A stretch of 26,839 bases of DNA from Porphyromonadaceae bacterium UBA7048 (GCA_002493945.1 DLAL01000068.1:1-26839), one strand, 5' to 3'. Shown: positions 1-8,643, counted from the first letter of the stretch. The notes: generated from the letters alone by a model not told the origin. Translations and numbers: made by a program.

Positions 1-441
1 ACGCGTCTGCTGAACAGTTACCAGCTCAGCTATGCCCTGTACCTGACGCTGTACCGCAACTTCATCCGCCGCTACTCCGTATTCACGCTGATGAAGTGGA
101 TGTTCACATTCGCGGCCTTAGCCTCCGCGCCATTAGTACTCCCTGAGGCCGCACGGCTCAATTGGCATGCCATGACTTCCACCGACATCCTCGGATCGGT
201 CTACGTGGTCGTGTGCGGCACTTTCCTGGCCTATATATGTATAATGGTCGGACAGAAGAATCTCCGCCCGACCATGGTGGGTATGTACAATTATGTGCAG
301 CCGATCGTGGCCATGGGTGTAGGAATCGCACTGGGTATGGACAGTTTCACCCCGGCAAAGGCCGTCGCCGTGGCGCTTGTCTTCGCCGGCGTGTTCATGG
401 TAAACACCAGCAAGAGCCGTACTCCTGCTCCGGCAAAATGA
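1..441 (+). CDS. EamA/DMT-family permease, 3' part only
   Basis: The reading frame is open from the first base and ends at TGA 439-441, so the gene starts outside the window; 146 codons are visible. The product is the C-terminal half of an inner-membrane transporter of the drug/metabolite superfamily (EamA, 10-TM type). It shows hydrophobic helices, the VVCGTFLAY stretch and the YNYVQPIVA motif before the last two helices, which is typical of Bacteroidales EamA proteins. A short Ser/Arg/Pro/Ala/Lys tail ends it, so the C-terminus looks intact. An ATG at 91 is internal to the fold and is not a plausible start. The substrate cannot be predicted. It converges with the broken xylulokinase gene, with only 45 bases between them. 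Confidence 0.85.
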   Translation, partial: TRLLNSYQLSYALYLTLYRNFIRRYSVFTLMKWMFTFAALASAPLVLPEAARLNWHAMTSTDILGSVYVVVCGTFLAYICIMVGQKNLRPTMVGMYNYVQPIVAMGVGIALGMDSFTPAKAVAVALVFAGVFMVNTSKSRTPAPAK

Positions 442-486
442 ATGTCAGCATTTAGCGGCGAGGACTGACTTCCAGCGCGCATACGC

Positions 487-960
487 TTAAGTCACAGCAT
501 CATGCGCCGTAAGGTCAGGCTCGTTGTCACGCACCCATGCCAGCTTTGATGCCGTGAAATTGCCTGGAGAATTGAGCAGACGCCCCAGACAGACGTCGGC
601 GCCGAGGTCGCTGAAAGCACGTTCGCCATAGGGCACACCGCGCGAGTCGCACCAGATGATGGAGTCACGCAGAACCTGTCCCCGACGGTCGATGAGAACC
701 AGCCCGTGCATCTGATAGGAAAATCCGACAGCCTTGATATCGGCCGGATTCACGTCTGACTTCTCAAGTACGGCATGAGTGGCTGCGCAGAGATAGTCCA
801 TCCAGTCATCCGGACGCTGCTCCGCCCAGCCGGGCCTGAGAGTCTTTATAGGTGCTTCAGTCTTCGGACAGTAGTCCGAGGCTACACAGCGCCCCGTCTC
901 CGCCTCGACCAGTGCGGCCTTGACGGACGATGTGCCTATGTCATATCCTAATAAATACAT
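487..960 (-). pseudogene. xylB: xylulokinase (FGGY family), truncated N-terminal fragment
   Basis: The 157-aa product starts with the FGGY sugar-kinase phosphate-binding motif (GYDIGTSSVKAAL, residues 5-17). It continues through the xylulokinase segments GWAEQ, GFSYQMHGLV, IIWCDSRGVPYGE and LLNSPGNFTASKLAW. Xylulokinases are about 490-500 aa and phosphorylate D-xylulose for the pentose phosphate pathway. Here the match stops after the DNEPDLTA region and a TAA follows at once. The second half of FGGY domain I and all of the ATP-binding domain II are absent, and the 45 bases before the convergent permease gene hold no continuation in any frame. It cannot be an active kinase and is best read as a remnant left by a deletion or rearrangement. 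The start (ATG at 958-960, with TAAAG just upstream) matches the normal family N-terminus. Confidence 0.85.
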
Positions 961-1032
961 CTTTACGGTATACGTTTTTCATGAATTACTTATTATAATA
1001 CGGAATCTCGCCCCGGGACACTCAACCCAATC

Positions 1033-1080
1033 AATGACAACGGCGGCGCCACAGTTGCCCGTAGCGCCGCCGATATCATT
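1033..1080 (-). terminator. hairpin after nuoN, probable end of the nuo/atp transcript
   Basis: A perfect 9-bp stem (CGGCGGCGC 1041-1049 with GCGCCGCCG 1064-1072) has a 14-nt loop. Beyond a 3x3 internal loop the pairing resumes for 5 bp (AATGA 1033-1037 with TCATT 1076-1080). It starts 14 bases after the nuoN stop and is followed on the - strand only by a weak T-rich stretch. Termination is inferred from position and stem strength; the lack of a clear U tract leaves read-through into the xylulokinase remnant possible. Confidence 0.6.
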
Positions 1081-1094
1081 ATAAGCTGACGGAA

Positions 1095-2573
1095 TCAGCT
1101 CATGAAGTACATATTCATGGGGCTGACCTCTGCGAGGTTGAGCAGGCTGCTGTAAACGCAGCTTACCAGACCGAGGAGGAGGATGCCGCCAACGGTAATC
1201 CAGAGACCGAGGCGCTCGCTGAACGAGCTGCGGAACCAGCCGATGACGCACTCTTCTTCACTGATGAACATAGCCTTGACCACAAGGAGATAGTAGTACA
1301 GGGAGATAATAGTGTTGATGAGCGCGATGAGCACGAGCACGTAGATGGCCACGCTGCCCTGGTTGATGGCTCCGGTGAAGATGAAGAACTTCGAGAAGAA
1401 GCCTGCGAAGGGCGGGATACCTGCGAGCGAGAACATGGCGAGCATCATGGCCACGGACAGACGGGGGTTGGTCTTGTAGAGACCGCGGTAGTCGTCCATC
1501 GAAACCTTGCCGGTAGCGTTCTCGATGGCGCCGATGACGCCGAAAGCTGCCAGGTTGGAGAAGATGTACACGAGGATGTAGTACATCATGGCTGCCATGC
1601 CCATGGCGTTCATTGCGATGACGCCGAGCATGATGTAGCCGGCCTGCGATACCGACGAGAAGGCCAGGAAGCGCTTCATGTTGCGCTGACGGATGGCGAA
1701 GAGGTTACCGACAGTGATGGTGAGGATGATCAGAGCGTAGAGCATCCACTCCCACACCTTGCTGTAGACAGGACCGAAGACCTGTGCGAGAATGACAAGG
1801 AAGGCGAAGGCTGCGGCACCCTTGGAGATAACCGAGAGATAAGAGGTCACCGATGTGGGCGCACCCTGATATACGTCGGCGGTCCAGAGGTGGAAGGGAA
1901 CGAGCGAGAGCTTGAAGCCGATACCCGAGATAACAAATGCTATGGCGATGACAAGAAGCATGTTGAGCTGGTTGGTCAGGGCGAAATAGATGTTCTCGAA
2001 GTAGAGCGAACCGGTGAGACCGTAGACGAACGACAGACCCATCATGAACACTGCCGACGAGAACACGGCTGTAAGGATGTACTTGACAGCTGCCTCGTGG
2101 CTTTCGTAGCGGTTCTTGTCGAGTGCCACCATGGCAGCGAGAGGCAGCGACGCGCTCTCAAGACCGATGATGAACACCAGGAAGTGACGGGCCGAAATCA
2201 TCAGGTACATGCCGAAGAGTGTCACCAGCAGAAGTTCGTAGAACTCGCCGCGGCGCATGAGCATCGACTCGCCGTTGGCCCACTTGATGGACTGGAGCAG
2301 GACGATGACCACACCGATGTTGAGGATGCCCTTGATGGCAGCGATGACGGCCGAGGTCTCATACATGCCGGCGAAAGCCACCACTGTGGTGTCCGAGCCG
2401 AGACAGTGGCTGCAGAAACCGGCTGCCGTGGCCAGGAGCATCAGGATGATGCTGAAAGCAGGCAGAGCCTTCTGCGTTGACTTCGGCATGAAAGTATCGT
2501 AGAGGAATACCAACAAGAAGACCACCAGCAGGGCAATCTCTTGCTTCATAGCTAAAAATTGTGAGTAATCCAT
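1095..2573 (-). CDS. nuoN: NADH-quinone oxidoreductase-like complex, membrane subunit N
   Basis: This 492-aa protein is the antiporter-like subunit nearest the quinone module in the complex I membrane arm and takes part in proton translocation. About 14 TM helices are expected and the sequence is hydrophobic throughout. The family's key residues are visible: the TM5 glutamate (Glu139 in IIGLESASLPL), a lysine at 164 (AVKYILTAVF), and the TM7 lysine (Lys221 in GFKLSLVPFHLW) followed by DVYQGAP. Length is normal (E. coli NuoN is about 485 aa). The ATG at 2571-2573 is preceded by AAGGAATAA, a plausible ribosome-binding site. It is the last gene of the 18-gene block, 19 bases after nuoM. Confidence 0.97.
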   Translation of the reverse strand: MDYSQFLAMKQEIALLVVFLLVFLYDTFMPKSTQKALPAFSIILMLLATAAGFCSHCLGSDTTVVAFAGMYETSAVIAAIKGILNIGVVIVLLQSIKWANGESMLMRRGEFYELLLVTLFGMYLMISARHFLVFIIGLESASLPLAAMVALDKNRYESHEAAVKYILTAVFSSAVFMMGLSFVYGLTGSLYFENIYFALTNQLNMLLVIAIAFVISGIGFKLSLVPFHLWTADVYQGAPTSVTSYLSVISKGAAAFAFLVILAQVFGPVYSKVWEWMLYALIILTITVGNLFAIRQRNMKRFLAFSSVSQAGYIMLGVIAMNAMGMAAMMYYILVYIFSNLAAFGVIGAIENATGKVSMDDYRGLYKTNPRLSVAMMLAMFSLAGIPPFAGFFSKFFIFTGAINQGSVAIYVLVLIALINTIISLYYYLLVVKAMFISEEECVIGWFRSSFSERLGLWITVGGILLLGLVSCVYSSLLNLAEVSPMNMYFMS

Positions 2574-2592
2574 TGCAATTATTCCTTATGGT

Positions 2593-4119
2593 TTACATGC
2601 CGAGAACGGTGAATATCTCGGGGGTAAAGGTTGTTTTGATCAGATTGGAGAAGAAGTTGGGGAAGCAGCCGATGGCAGCCACAGCGATGATGAGTGTGGC
2701 GGTCGAGAGGCGTTCCCACCATGTGGCGTCGGTGAGGCTGCGGTGATGGTCATCGTAAACCGGACCGAGAAGGAGCTTGCCGACAACACGGAGGATGTAG
2801 ACCGCGGTGATGACAATCGAGCAGCAGGCGATGATGGTGAATACCAGTCGGAGCGAGCCTTCACCGCCGAGGTAGTCGGCCATACCGGCCTGGAACGAAC
2901 CGACGAAGATGGTCATCTCAGCCACGAAGCCGCTGAGGCCCGGAAGACCGAGCGATGCGAAACCGGCTATTACGTAGCATACCGAGAGATACGGAAGAAT
3001 CTGCATCATGCCGCCCATCTGGGTGATTTCACGGGTGTGCGTACGTCCGTAGATCATACCGATGAGTGCGAAGAAGAGTGCCGTCATCAGACCGTGCGAG
3101 AGCATCTGCATGATGGCGCCGGTCATAGCCGTGGTGTTGAGCATGAGGATGGCGAAGAGCACCAGACCGCAGTGCGACACCGACGAGTAGGCGTTGATGT
3201 ACTTGAGGTCGGTCTTGACACATGCGCAGAAGGCGCCGTAGACCACCGACGTGCCGGTGAGGATGAGGAAGATCCAGGCGAGTTCCTGAGCGGCCCAGGG
3301 CATCAGATAGATGGCCACGCGGAAGCAGCCGTAGCCGCCGAGCTTCATGAGCACACCTGCGTGGAGCATCGACACTGCCGTGGGGGCCGAAGCGTGACCG
3401 TCAGGACTCCATGTGTGGAAGGGGAACATGGCGCCAAGGACACCGAAGCCCACGAAGGTCATCGGGAAGAGGAAGGACTGCCAGCCGTGGGGGACGGCGT
3501 CGTAAGCGGCGATTTCGAGGAGGTTCCAGGTCAGTTCGTGACCGGCGGGAGCCGAGTGATAGTAGATGCCGATGAGGCCGAGCATGAGGAATGCCGAGCC
3601 GCCCATGAGCATCAGGGTCAGCTTCATGGCCGAGTAGTTCTTGCGGCCCGAGCCCCATACGCCGATGAGAAGGTACATTGGGATAAGAGCGACCTCATAG
3701 AACATGAACATGGTGAAGAGGTCGATGGAGATGAAGAAGCCGAAGACGCCCGTCGACAGAAGGATGAGCCAGAGGAAGAATTCCTTGGGCTGGGGGATGT
3801 TCCACGAAGCGAACGAACCGGTGAAGAGGATGATGGACGACAGCAGGAGCATGGCTATCGAGATGCCGTCGACACCCACAGCGAGATGGATGTTCAGGGG
3901 CTCGAACCACATCCAGGAGTCGGTATAGAGCATCGGGGCGCTGTCACCCGCGGCACGGAGGCCGATGTAATCGACGAGGAGGTACACCGACAGTGCTATC
4001 AGAGCTATCGAACCGGTGACGGCGACGGCGCGTATACCACGTACGCCCCGGCACAAGCCCGTTCCCGCCAGCATAAGCAGGGGGATTATAACGAAATAGA
4101 TTAATATATTCGAAAACAT
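2593..4119 (-). CDS. nuoM: NADH-quinone oxidoreductase-like complex, membrane subunit M
   Basis: This 508-aa antiporter-like subunit sits in the middle of the complex I membrane arm. It carries the TM5 glutamate (Glu142 in MFYEVALIPMYLLIG), the PFHTWSPDGH...APT loop (residues 233-247) and the TM8 lysine (Lys259 in GVLMKLGGYG). By eye alignment to E. coli NuoM, the TM7 pump lysine (Lys234 there, seven residues before the conserved His) is Leu228 here, and no other lysine lies between about 215 and 258. NuoL and NuoN keep the equivalent lysine. The fold and length are otherwise normal, so the gene looks functional, but the proton route through this subunit may differ. It starts at ATG 4117-4119, 43 bases after nuoL. 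Confidence 0.96.
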   Translation of the reverse strand: MFSNILIYFVIIPLLMLAGTGLCRGVRGIRAVAVTGSIALIALSVYLLVDYIGLRAAGDSAPMLYTDSWMWFEPLNIHLAVGVDGISIAMLLLSSIILFTGSFASWNIPQPKEFFLWLILLSTGVFGFFISIDLFTMFMFYEVALIPMYLLIGVWGSGRKNYSAMKLTLMLMGGSAFLMLGLIGIYYHSAPAGHELTWNLLEIAAYDAVPHGWQSFLFPMTFVGFGVLGAMFPFHTWSPDGHASAPTAVSMLHAGVLMKLGGYGCFRVAIYLMPWAAQELAWIFLILTGTSVVYGAFCACVKTDLKYINAYSSVSHCGLVLFAILMLNTTAMTGAIMQMLSHGLMTALFFALIGMIYGRTHTREITQMGGMMQILPYLSVCYVIAGFASLGLPGLSGFVAEMTIFVGSFQAGMADYLGGEGSLRLVFTIIACCSIVITAVYILRVVGKLLLGPVYDDHHRSLTDATWWERLSTATLIIAVAAIGCFPNFFSNLIKTTFTPEIFTVLGM

Positions 4120-4162
4120 CTTGAATTACTGATTTTATGTGTTTGCACCGTTGATGTTAGAA

Positions 4163-6172
4163 TCATAACAGACAAAGTATGGTGACAACACCCAGTGCGA
4201 GAGCGCCGATCAGATAGTACCATACATACATCTGAATCTGGCCGGACTGCAGGGGCTTGATGGCCTCGGATACTTTGTTGGTGACCGTTGCGAAGGCATC
4301 CATTGTGCCGTCGATGATGTGACGGTCAAACCATGCCAGGGGACGGCAGACGCTGCGGAAGATGATGCTGTGTGTGATGAACATGTAGAGTTCGTCCCAG
4401 TAGAAGCGGTGGTAGCACCATGTCCACAGAGCCGGAAGTGCGTTGCGCATCTTCGAGGGCAGCGGATTCTCCTTGCGATACATAACCGTTGCGAGGACAA
4501 TGGCAGCGACTGCCACACAGAGGCTGACGGCGGCCACGCTCCAGTCGAAGTGTGCCATAAAGTCGTAAGGATGTCCGTTCCAGCTGACGAGCTCGCCGAA
4601 GGGGATGAAACCTGCCACACACGATACGGCGGCCAGGAAGATGAGCGGGAGGCTCATGGTCCAGGGCTGGTCGTGGGGAGCGTGGTGACCCTCGGGAGTC
4701 TCATGCTCTTTCCACCAGAAGATGAGGTAGTAGAGGCGGAACATGTAGAAGGCGGTCATACCGGCCACGAGCGACATCCACAGGTAAGCCACCCAGCTGT
4801 AGCCGAGGCAGCTGCTGAGAATCTCGTCCTTGGAGAAGAAGCCCGAGAAGGGAATGATGCCGGCGATGGCGAGACAGCCGATGAGGAATGTCCAGTGAGT
4901 GATGGGCATGTACTTGCGCAGGCCGTGCATGGCGGTGTAGTCGTTCGAGCCGATGGCGTGGATGAGAGCGCCGGCACCGAGGAAGAGCAGAGCCTTGAAC
5001 ATGGCGTGCGTGAAGAGGTGGAACATCGAAGCCATGTAGCCGAGACCTTCGTGGAATTCGGGACGGGCTACGCCGAGCGAAACCATCATGAAGGCAATCT
5101 GCGAGATGGTCGAGAAGGCAAGCACTCGCTTGATGTCGACCTGTACGCAGGCCACCATAGCGGCGTAGAAGGCAGTGAGGGCGCCCACGACAGTGATGAT
5201 GTCGAGAGCGGCAGTCTCCATCAGATAGAGCGGGAAGAGACGGGCTACGAGGTAGACACCGGCCACGACCATGGTAGCGGCGTGGATGAGTGCCGACACG
5301 GGAGTAGGACCTTCCATAGCGTCGGGAAGCCAGATGTGCAGAGGCATCATGGCCGACTTACCCATACAGCCCATGAAGATGAGCACCAGCGCCCAGGTGA
5401 GCACCGAGGCACCCATGAATACAGGAGCGGCCGAGTTGGTGAACATGGCCTTGATGCCTTCGGCGGTGCCGAGGCTTACCTGCGATACGCCGGCCAGACC
5501 TTCGACGGGAGCCGAGGTGAGCTCGGCGAAGTTGAAGGTGCCGCCGTAGTACGAGAGCACGAGGATGCCGATGAGGAAGCCGAGGTCAGCGAAGCGGGTG
5601 ACGATGAACGCCTTCTTCGAAGCCGACACTGCGGAGGGCTTGGTGTAGTAGAAACCGATGAGGAGGTACGACGAAGCGCCCACGAGCTCCCAGAAAATAT
5701 ATGTCTGGAAGATGTTGGGAGCAACCACGAGGCCGAGCATCGAGAAGCTGAAGAGCGACAGGAAAGCGTAGAAACGCTGGAAGCCGTGCTCATACACTCC
5801 GTGATGGTCGCGCATGTAGCCCATCGAGTAGAGGTGAACCATGAAGGAGATGGTGGTGATGACCACAAGCATCATGGCCGAAATCGGGTCGAGGAAGAAG
5901 CCGACCTTGATGACGAGCTTCTCGGTGAACTGAAGCCAGGTCTGGTCGAAGACGAGATACTGGAGACGTTCGCCGGCGGCGTTGATGAACTCGGGAGCGC
6001 CGCTGAAGAAGTATTGGAATGCGGTGTAATACGAAAGCACCAGGATGGTGCCCATGCCCAGAGTGCCGAGGGTTCCGGCCAGTTTATGCGACATCTTCAT
6101 GCCAAGAAGGCCGAGGAAGAGGAACATAAACAGCGGAATGGCAAGTATCAGAACGGGGATTGTCATTTCCAT
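4163..6172 (-). CDS. nuoL: NADH-quinone oxidoreductase-like complex, membrane subunit L
   Basis: This 669-aa protein is the distal antiporter-like subunit of the complex I membrane arm. Conserved residues are visible: Glu162 (IFWELVGASSYLLIGFYY), Lys272 (GKSAMMPLHIWLPDAMEGP) and the FFSKDEIL motif of the later lysine channel. The C-terminal part contains a His-rich loop (HETPEGHHAPHD). It ends with the stretch that in known structures forms the long lateral helix along NuoM and NuoN, plus a final TM helix. It is longer than E. coli NuoL (about 613 aa), mostly through loops. The ATG at 6170-6172 lies 5 bases after the nuoK stop. A second in-frame ATG two codons later is an equally possible start. 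Confidence 0.97.
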   Translation of the reverse strand: MEMTIPVLILAIPLFMFLFLGLLGMKMSHKLAGTLGTLGMGTILVLSYYTAFQYFFSGAPEFINAAGERLQYLVFDQTWLQFTEKLVIKVGFFLDPISAMMLVVITTISFMVHLYSMGYMRDHHGVYEHGFQRFYAFLSLFSFSMLGLVVAPNIFQTYIFWELVGASSYLLIGFYYTKPSAVSASKKAFIVTRFADLGFLIGILVLSYYGGTFNFAELTSAPVEGLAGVSQVSLGTAEGIKAMFTNSAAPVFMGASVLTWALVLIFMGCMGKSAMMPLHIWLPDAMEGPTPVSALIHAATMVVAGVYLVARLFPLYLMETAALDIITVVGALTAFYAAMVACVQVDIKRVLAFSTISQIAFMMVSLGVARPEFHEGLGYMASMFHLFTHAMFKALLFLGAGALIHAIGSNDYTAMHGLRKYMPITHWTFLIGCLAIAGIIPFSGFFSKDEILSSCLGYSWVAYLWMSLVAGMTAFYMFRLYYLIFWWKEHETPEGHHAPHDQPWTMSLPLIFLAAVSCVAGFIPFGELVSWNGHPYDFMAHFDWSVAAVSLCVAVAAIVLATVMYRKENPLPSKMRNALPALWTWCYHRFYWDELYMFITHSIIFRSVCRPLAWFDRHIIDGTMDAFATVTNKVSEAIKPLQSGQIQMYVWYYLIGALALGVVTILCLL

Positions 6173-6177
6173 AGTGC

Positions 6178-6489
6178 TTAGAATTTCATTTCGTTAAGCG
6201 AGCGTACATCGATATTCTTTGCAGCTCTGAAAATGTTGATGATGATGGCTATGGCCAGGGCGGTCTCGGCGGCCGCAATGGCTATGGCGAAGAGGGTGAA
6301 GAACATACCCTCCATCTGTTCGGGGTAAAGGAAACGGTTGAACACCACGAAGTTGATATCTACTGCGTTGAGCATAAGCTCGAGCGATATCAGCATGGCG
6401 ATCATATTCTTGCGGGTGATAAAACCGTAAACACCGCAGCAGAACATTATCAGCGCGGGGATGAGATAGTAAACAGCAGTTATTTCCAT
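6178..6489 (-). CDS. nuoK: NADH-quinone oxidoreductase-like complex, membrane subunit K
   Basis: This small 3-TM subunit (103 aa; E. coli NuoK is 100 aa) is homologous to MrpC and contributes the membrane glutamates of the E channel. Both are visible: Glu37 (SLELMLNA) and Glu75 (AAAETALAI). The family ending (the D-x-x-S-L-N-E-M pattern) is also present. I chose ATG 6487-6489 because the protein then aligns with the family N-terminus. The frame stays open to a TTG overlapping the nuoJ stop, which would add only three residues. With the ATG start, nuoK begins 5 bases after nuoJ ends, so translational coupling is likely. Confidence 0.95.
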   Translation of the reverse strand: MEITAVYYLIPALIMFCCGVYGFITRKNMIAMLISLELMLNAVDINFVVFNRFLYPEQMEGMFFTLFAIAIAAAETALAIAIIINIFRAAKNIDVRSLNEMKF

Positions 6490-6494
6490 AGCAA

Positions 6495-7010
6495 TCAACG
6501 TTTACGGGCAACAACTACGCCACCGATTATACATGCGAGCAGCAACACGCTGACGGCCTCGAAGGGCAGCAGGTACTGGCCGGCGCCGGTGCCCATGAGG
6601 GTGGCGCCTATCTGCTGCATGTCAGGTGTCTCCATCTCGGGCTTCTGGGCGAATGCCAGAGCGCAGCGGCTCACCAGCGAGTAGCAGGCTACTATCAGGG
6701 TGATGACTGCGGCAACTCCGCCAAGCATGCGCGACTTCGAAGTCAGACGCTCGGTGTTGTCGCCCGGACGGCTCGTAAGAAGGATGGCGAATACGAAGAG
6801 TACCACGATACCGCCGGCGTACACCGCTATCTGAACTGCACCCAGAAACTCATAGTCGAGCATAAAGTAAACTACGGCAGTACCAAAGAGGGTGAACAGC
6901 AGGTAGGTGGCGGCACGCAGAATCTTGCGTGTCGTTACGGCCATCACAGAGAAGACTATCATCGACAGTGCGACGATAAAATACAAGATTATACTTCCTA
7001 CTGATTCCAT
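6495..7010 (-). CDS. nuoJ: NADH-quinone oxidoreductase-like complex, membrane subunit J
   Basis: This 171-aa protein has about five TM helices. The family's most conserved part is clear: YEFLGAVQIAVYAGGIVVLFVF (residues about 53-74), the TM3 region that carries the pi-bulge and rotates during the complex I cycle in known structures. Loops between helices are short apart from the segment at about residues 118-140. It links the quinone module to the antiporter-like subunits. ATG 7008-7010 lies 9 bases after the nuoI stop. The length matches the family. Confidence 0.96.
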   Translation of the reverse strand: MESVGSIILYFIVALSMIVFSVMAVTTRKILRAATYLLFTLFGTAVVYFMLDYEFLGAVQIAVYAGGIVVLFVFAILLTSRPGDNTERLTSKSRMLGGVAAVITLIVACYSLVSRCALAFAQKPEMETPDMQQIGATLMGTGAGQYLLPFEAVSVLLLACIIGGVVVARKR

Positions 7011-7019
7011 TATATTGGT

Positions 7020-7634
7020 TTATTTATTTTCCTGAGTATTTTCGGGAGCTGCAGGAGCCTGGGCGGCGGCAGCCTCACGGGCAGCCTTGGCAGCGGCGGC
7101 CTTGGCCTTTGCTTCGGCTATCTTGGCTTCACGCTCGGCCTGAATGCGGGCAAGCTCTTCGGGAGTTGGCTCGGGCTCGGGCTTCTCGGGCAGATAGTTG
7201 AGTTTCTTCACCAGCGACGAACGGGTGAATACGGCCTGCTCGAAGTCGTTGTCGAACTCGATGGCCGAGGTCGGACAGCTGGTGACGCAGAGCTGGCAGA
7301 ATGTGCAGCTGCCCAGGTCGTAATAGTAATTTGTGAGCTTCTTCTTCTTGGTGCCGGCAGGAGTGGTCACCATCTGCGACTCAACGGTGATGGTGCCATT
7401 GGGACAGGCACGCTCGCACGAACCGCAGGCGATGCACTTGTGGTTTCCTTCGGCATCATAGATAAATTTCAGCTCGGCGCGGAATCTCTCGGGCCAATGG
7501 TGAGTCTGGCGGTTCTCCGGATAACATTCTGTAATCTTGGGAGTCACAAACTCCTTTCCGGTAACTTTCATTCCCTTCAGGAGACTTGCTATGCCGGAGC
7601 CTAACGATGAAAAGTATTCTTTAACACTACCCAT
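7020..7634 (-). CDS. nuoI: NADH-quinone oxidoreductase-like complex, 2x[4Fe-4S] subunit I, with charged C-terminal tail
   Basis: This peripheral subunit carries the two ferredoxin-type clusters (N6a, N6b) that pass electrons toward cluster N2 in NuoB. The ligands are visible as two CxxCxxCxxxC motifs: Cys67, 70, 73, 77 (CIACGSCERAC) and Cys110, 113, 116, 120 (CTFCQLCVTSC). The core ends near residue 150. After it come a Pro/Glu linker and an Ala/Lys/Glu/Arg-rich tail to residue 204, predicted helical, which the E. coli protein (about 180 aa) lacks. The gene starts 69 bases after atpG, where the ATP synthase cluster ends and the nuo order resumes. I see no strong Shine-Dalgarno sequence and no TAnnTTTG box in that gap. 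Confidence 0.96.
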   Translation of the reverse strand: MGSVKEYFSSLGSGIASLLKGMKVTGKEFVTPKITECYPENRQTHHWPERFRAELKFIYDAEGNHKCIACGSCERACPNGTITVESQMVTTPAGTKKKKLTNYYYDLGSCTFCQLCVTSCPTSAIEFDNDFEQAVFTRSSLVKKLNYLPEKPEPEPTPEELARIQAEREAKIAEAKAKAAAAKAAREAAAAQAPAAPENTQENK

Positions 7635-7703
7635 GAATTTGGAATATCGATTGAGTATTACTTGATAGATTCTGTATATATAATGTACTTACGCCGCGGC
7701 GGG

Positions 7704-8603
7704 TCAGTCGCGCACCTGTCCTCCGACGATGTCGAGGAGCTCGGTGGTGATGCCCTGCTGGCGCAGTTTATTGTATTCGAGCTGGAGCTGTTCGAGCAGC
7801 TTGTGGGCATTGTCATTGGCACTCTGCATGGCCATGACACGAGCGGCCTGCTCACTGGCGCGGTTCTCGGCGAAAGCCTCCTGCATCACCGAAAGGAGAT
7901 ACATGGGCAGGACGGTGCCGAAAATGGTGGCGGCGTCGGGCTCGAAGAGGTAGGGGCGGTCCTGACGGACGTCAGCCCCCGTATTGTCGGCCAGCGCCTG
8001 CGGCGAGACGGGCAGATAGTCGTCGCAGACGGCCACCTGCTTGCCCGCAGAGTGGAAGTGCATGTACTGGAGCAGCACGCGGTCGACTTCGCCGGCGAGG
8101 AAGCGCGACTGCAACTTCATGGCGAATGCCTTGACCTTCTCGCCGTCGCTCTTGGAGTCGACGTCGGTGGTGTCGACCAGAGTGATGCGGCTGTCGGAAG
8201 CGGCTATCTTCTCGACAGCGCGGCGCATCTTGCGGCCCACGGGAAGGATGTCGAAATCAACAGCCTCTCCGCACTCCTGACGGATGCGTCCGAGCGTAGC
8301 GAGCATGCTCTTGAAGATGTTCACGTTGTATGCACCGCACAGACCGTCGTCACTGCCGAACACTACGACAGCCACACGGCCTACGGAAGTCCGCACCTCT
8401 GTCAGCGGCGAGCTGACAGAGGCATCGGACGAAAGAAGGTTGCCAATAACGGTGCGGACACACCCACGGAACGGCTGCAGACGGCGCAGCACACCTTCGG
8501 CCTTGTGCATTTTGGCGGATGAAATCATCTTCATCGCGCCGGTGATTTTCTCCGACGAGGCTACCGAGCCTATGCGGCCTTTGAGTTCGCGTAATGTTGC
8601 CAT
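7704..8603 (-). CDS. atpG: F1Fo-ATP synthase gamma subunit
   Basis: This 299-aa protein is the central rotor shaft of F1. The N-terminus (ATLRELKGRIGSVASSEKITGAMKMISS) and the C-terminus (MQSANDNAHKLLEQLQLEYNKLRQQGITTELLDIVGG) are the paired coiled-coil helices that turn inside the alpha3beta3 ring. Both ends carry the family's strongest conservation. The middle segment (about residues 75-210) is the more variable Rossmann-like domain, with the VVFGSDDGLCGAYN motif at its start. Length is normal. It is the last ATP synthase gene of the inserted set and lies 40 bases after atpA. Downstream the strand continues into nuoI. Confidence 0.97.
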   Translation of the reverse strand: MATLRELKGRIGSVASSEKITGAMKMISSAKMHKAEGVLRRLQPFRGCVRTVIGNLLSSDASVSSPLTEVRTSVGRVAVVVFGSDDGLCGAYNVNIFKSMLATLGRIRQECGEAVDFDILPVGRKMRRAVEKIAASDSRITLVDTTDVDSKSDGEKVKAFAMKLQSRFLAGEVDRVLLQYMHFHSAGKQVAVCDDYLPVSPQALADNTGADVRQDRPYLFEPDAATIFGTVLPMYLLSVMQEAFAENRASEQAARVMAMQSANDNAHKLLEQLQLEYNKLRQQGITTELLDIVGGQVRD

Positions 8604-8643
8604 TTATATGTTATTGACCTGTGTTAAGTTTCTGTTTTTACAA

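Noticed and set aside
4319..6181. A 620-codon open frame on the + strand opposite nuoL, and similar long ones opposite nuoM (2743-4104), atpA (8284-10200), atpD (13147-14508) and nuoCD (15913-17553)
   Set aside because: Each lies antisense to a clearly conserved gene. Their translations are rich in His, Glu, Asp, Arg and Gly without family motifs, as expected from the reverse frame of GC-biased codons.
6487..6498. TTG start of nuoK overlapping the nuoJ stop
   Set aside because: It adds three residues without family support, whereas the ATG at 6487-6489 aligns with the usual N-terminus.
7635..7703. A promoter between atpG and nuoI
   Set aside because: The gap is AT-rich (TATATATA) but has no TAnnTTTG box on the - strand, so I did not list one.
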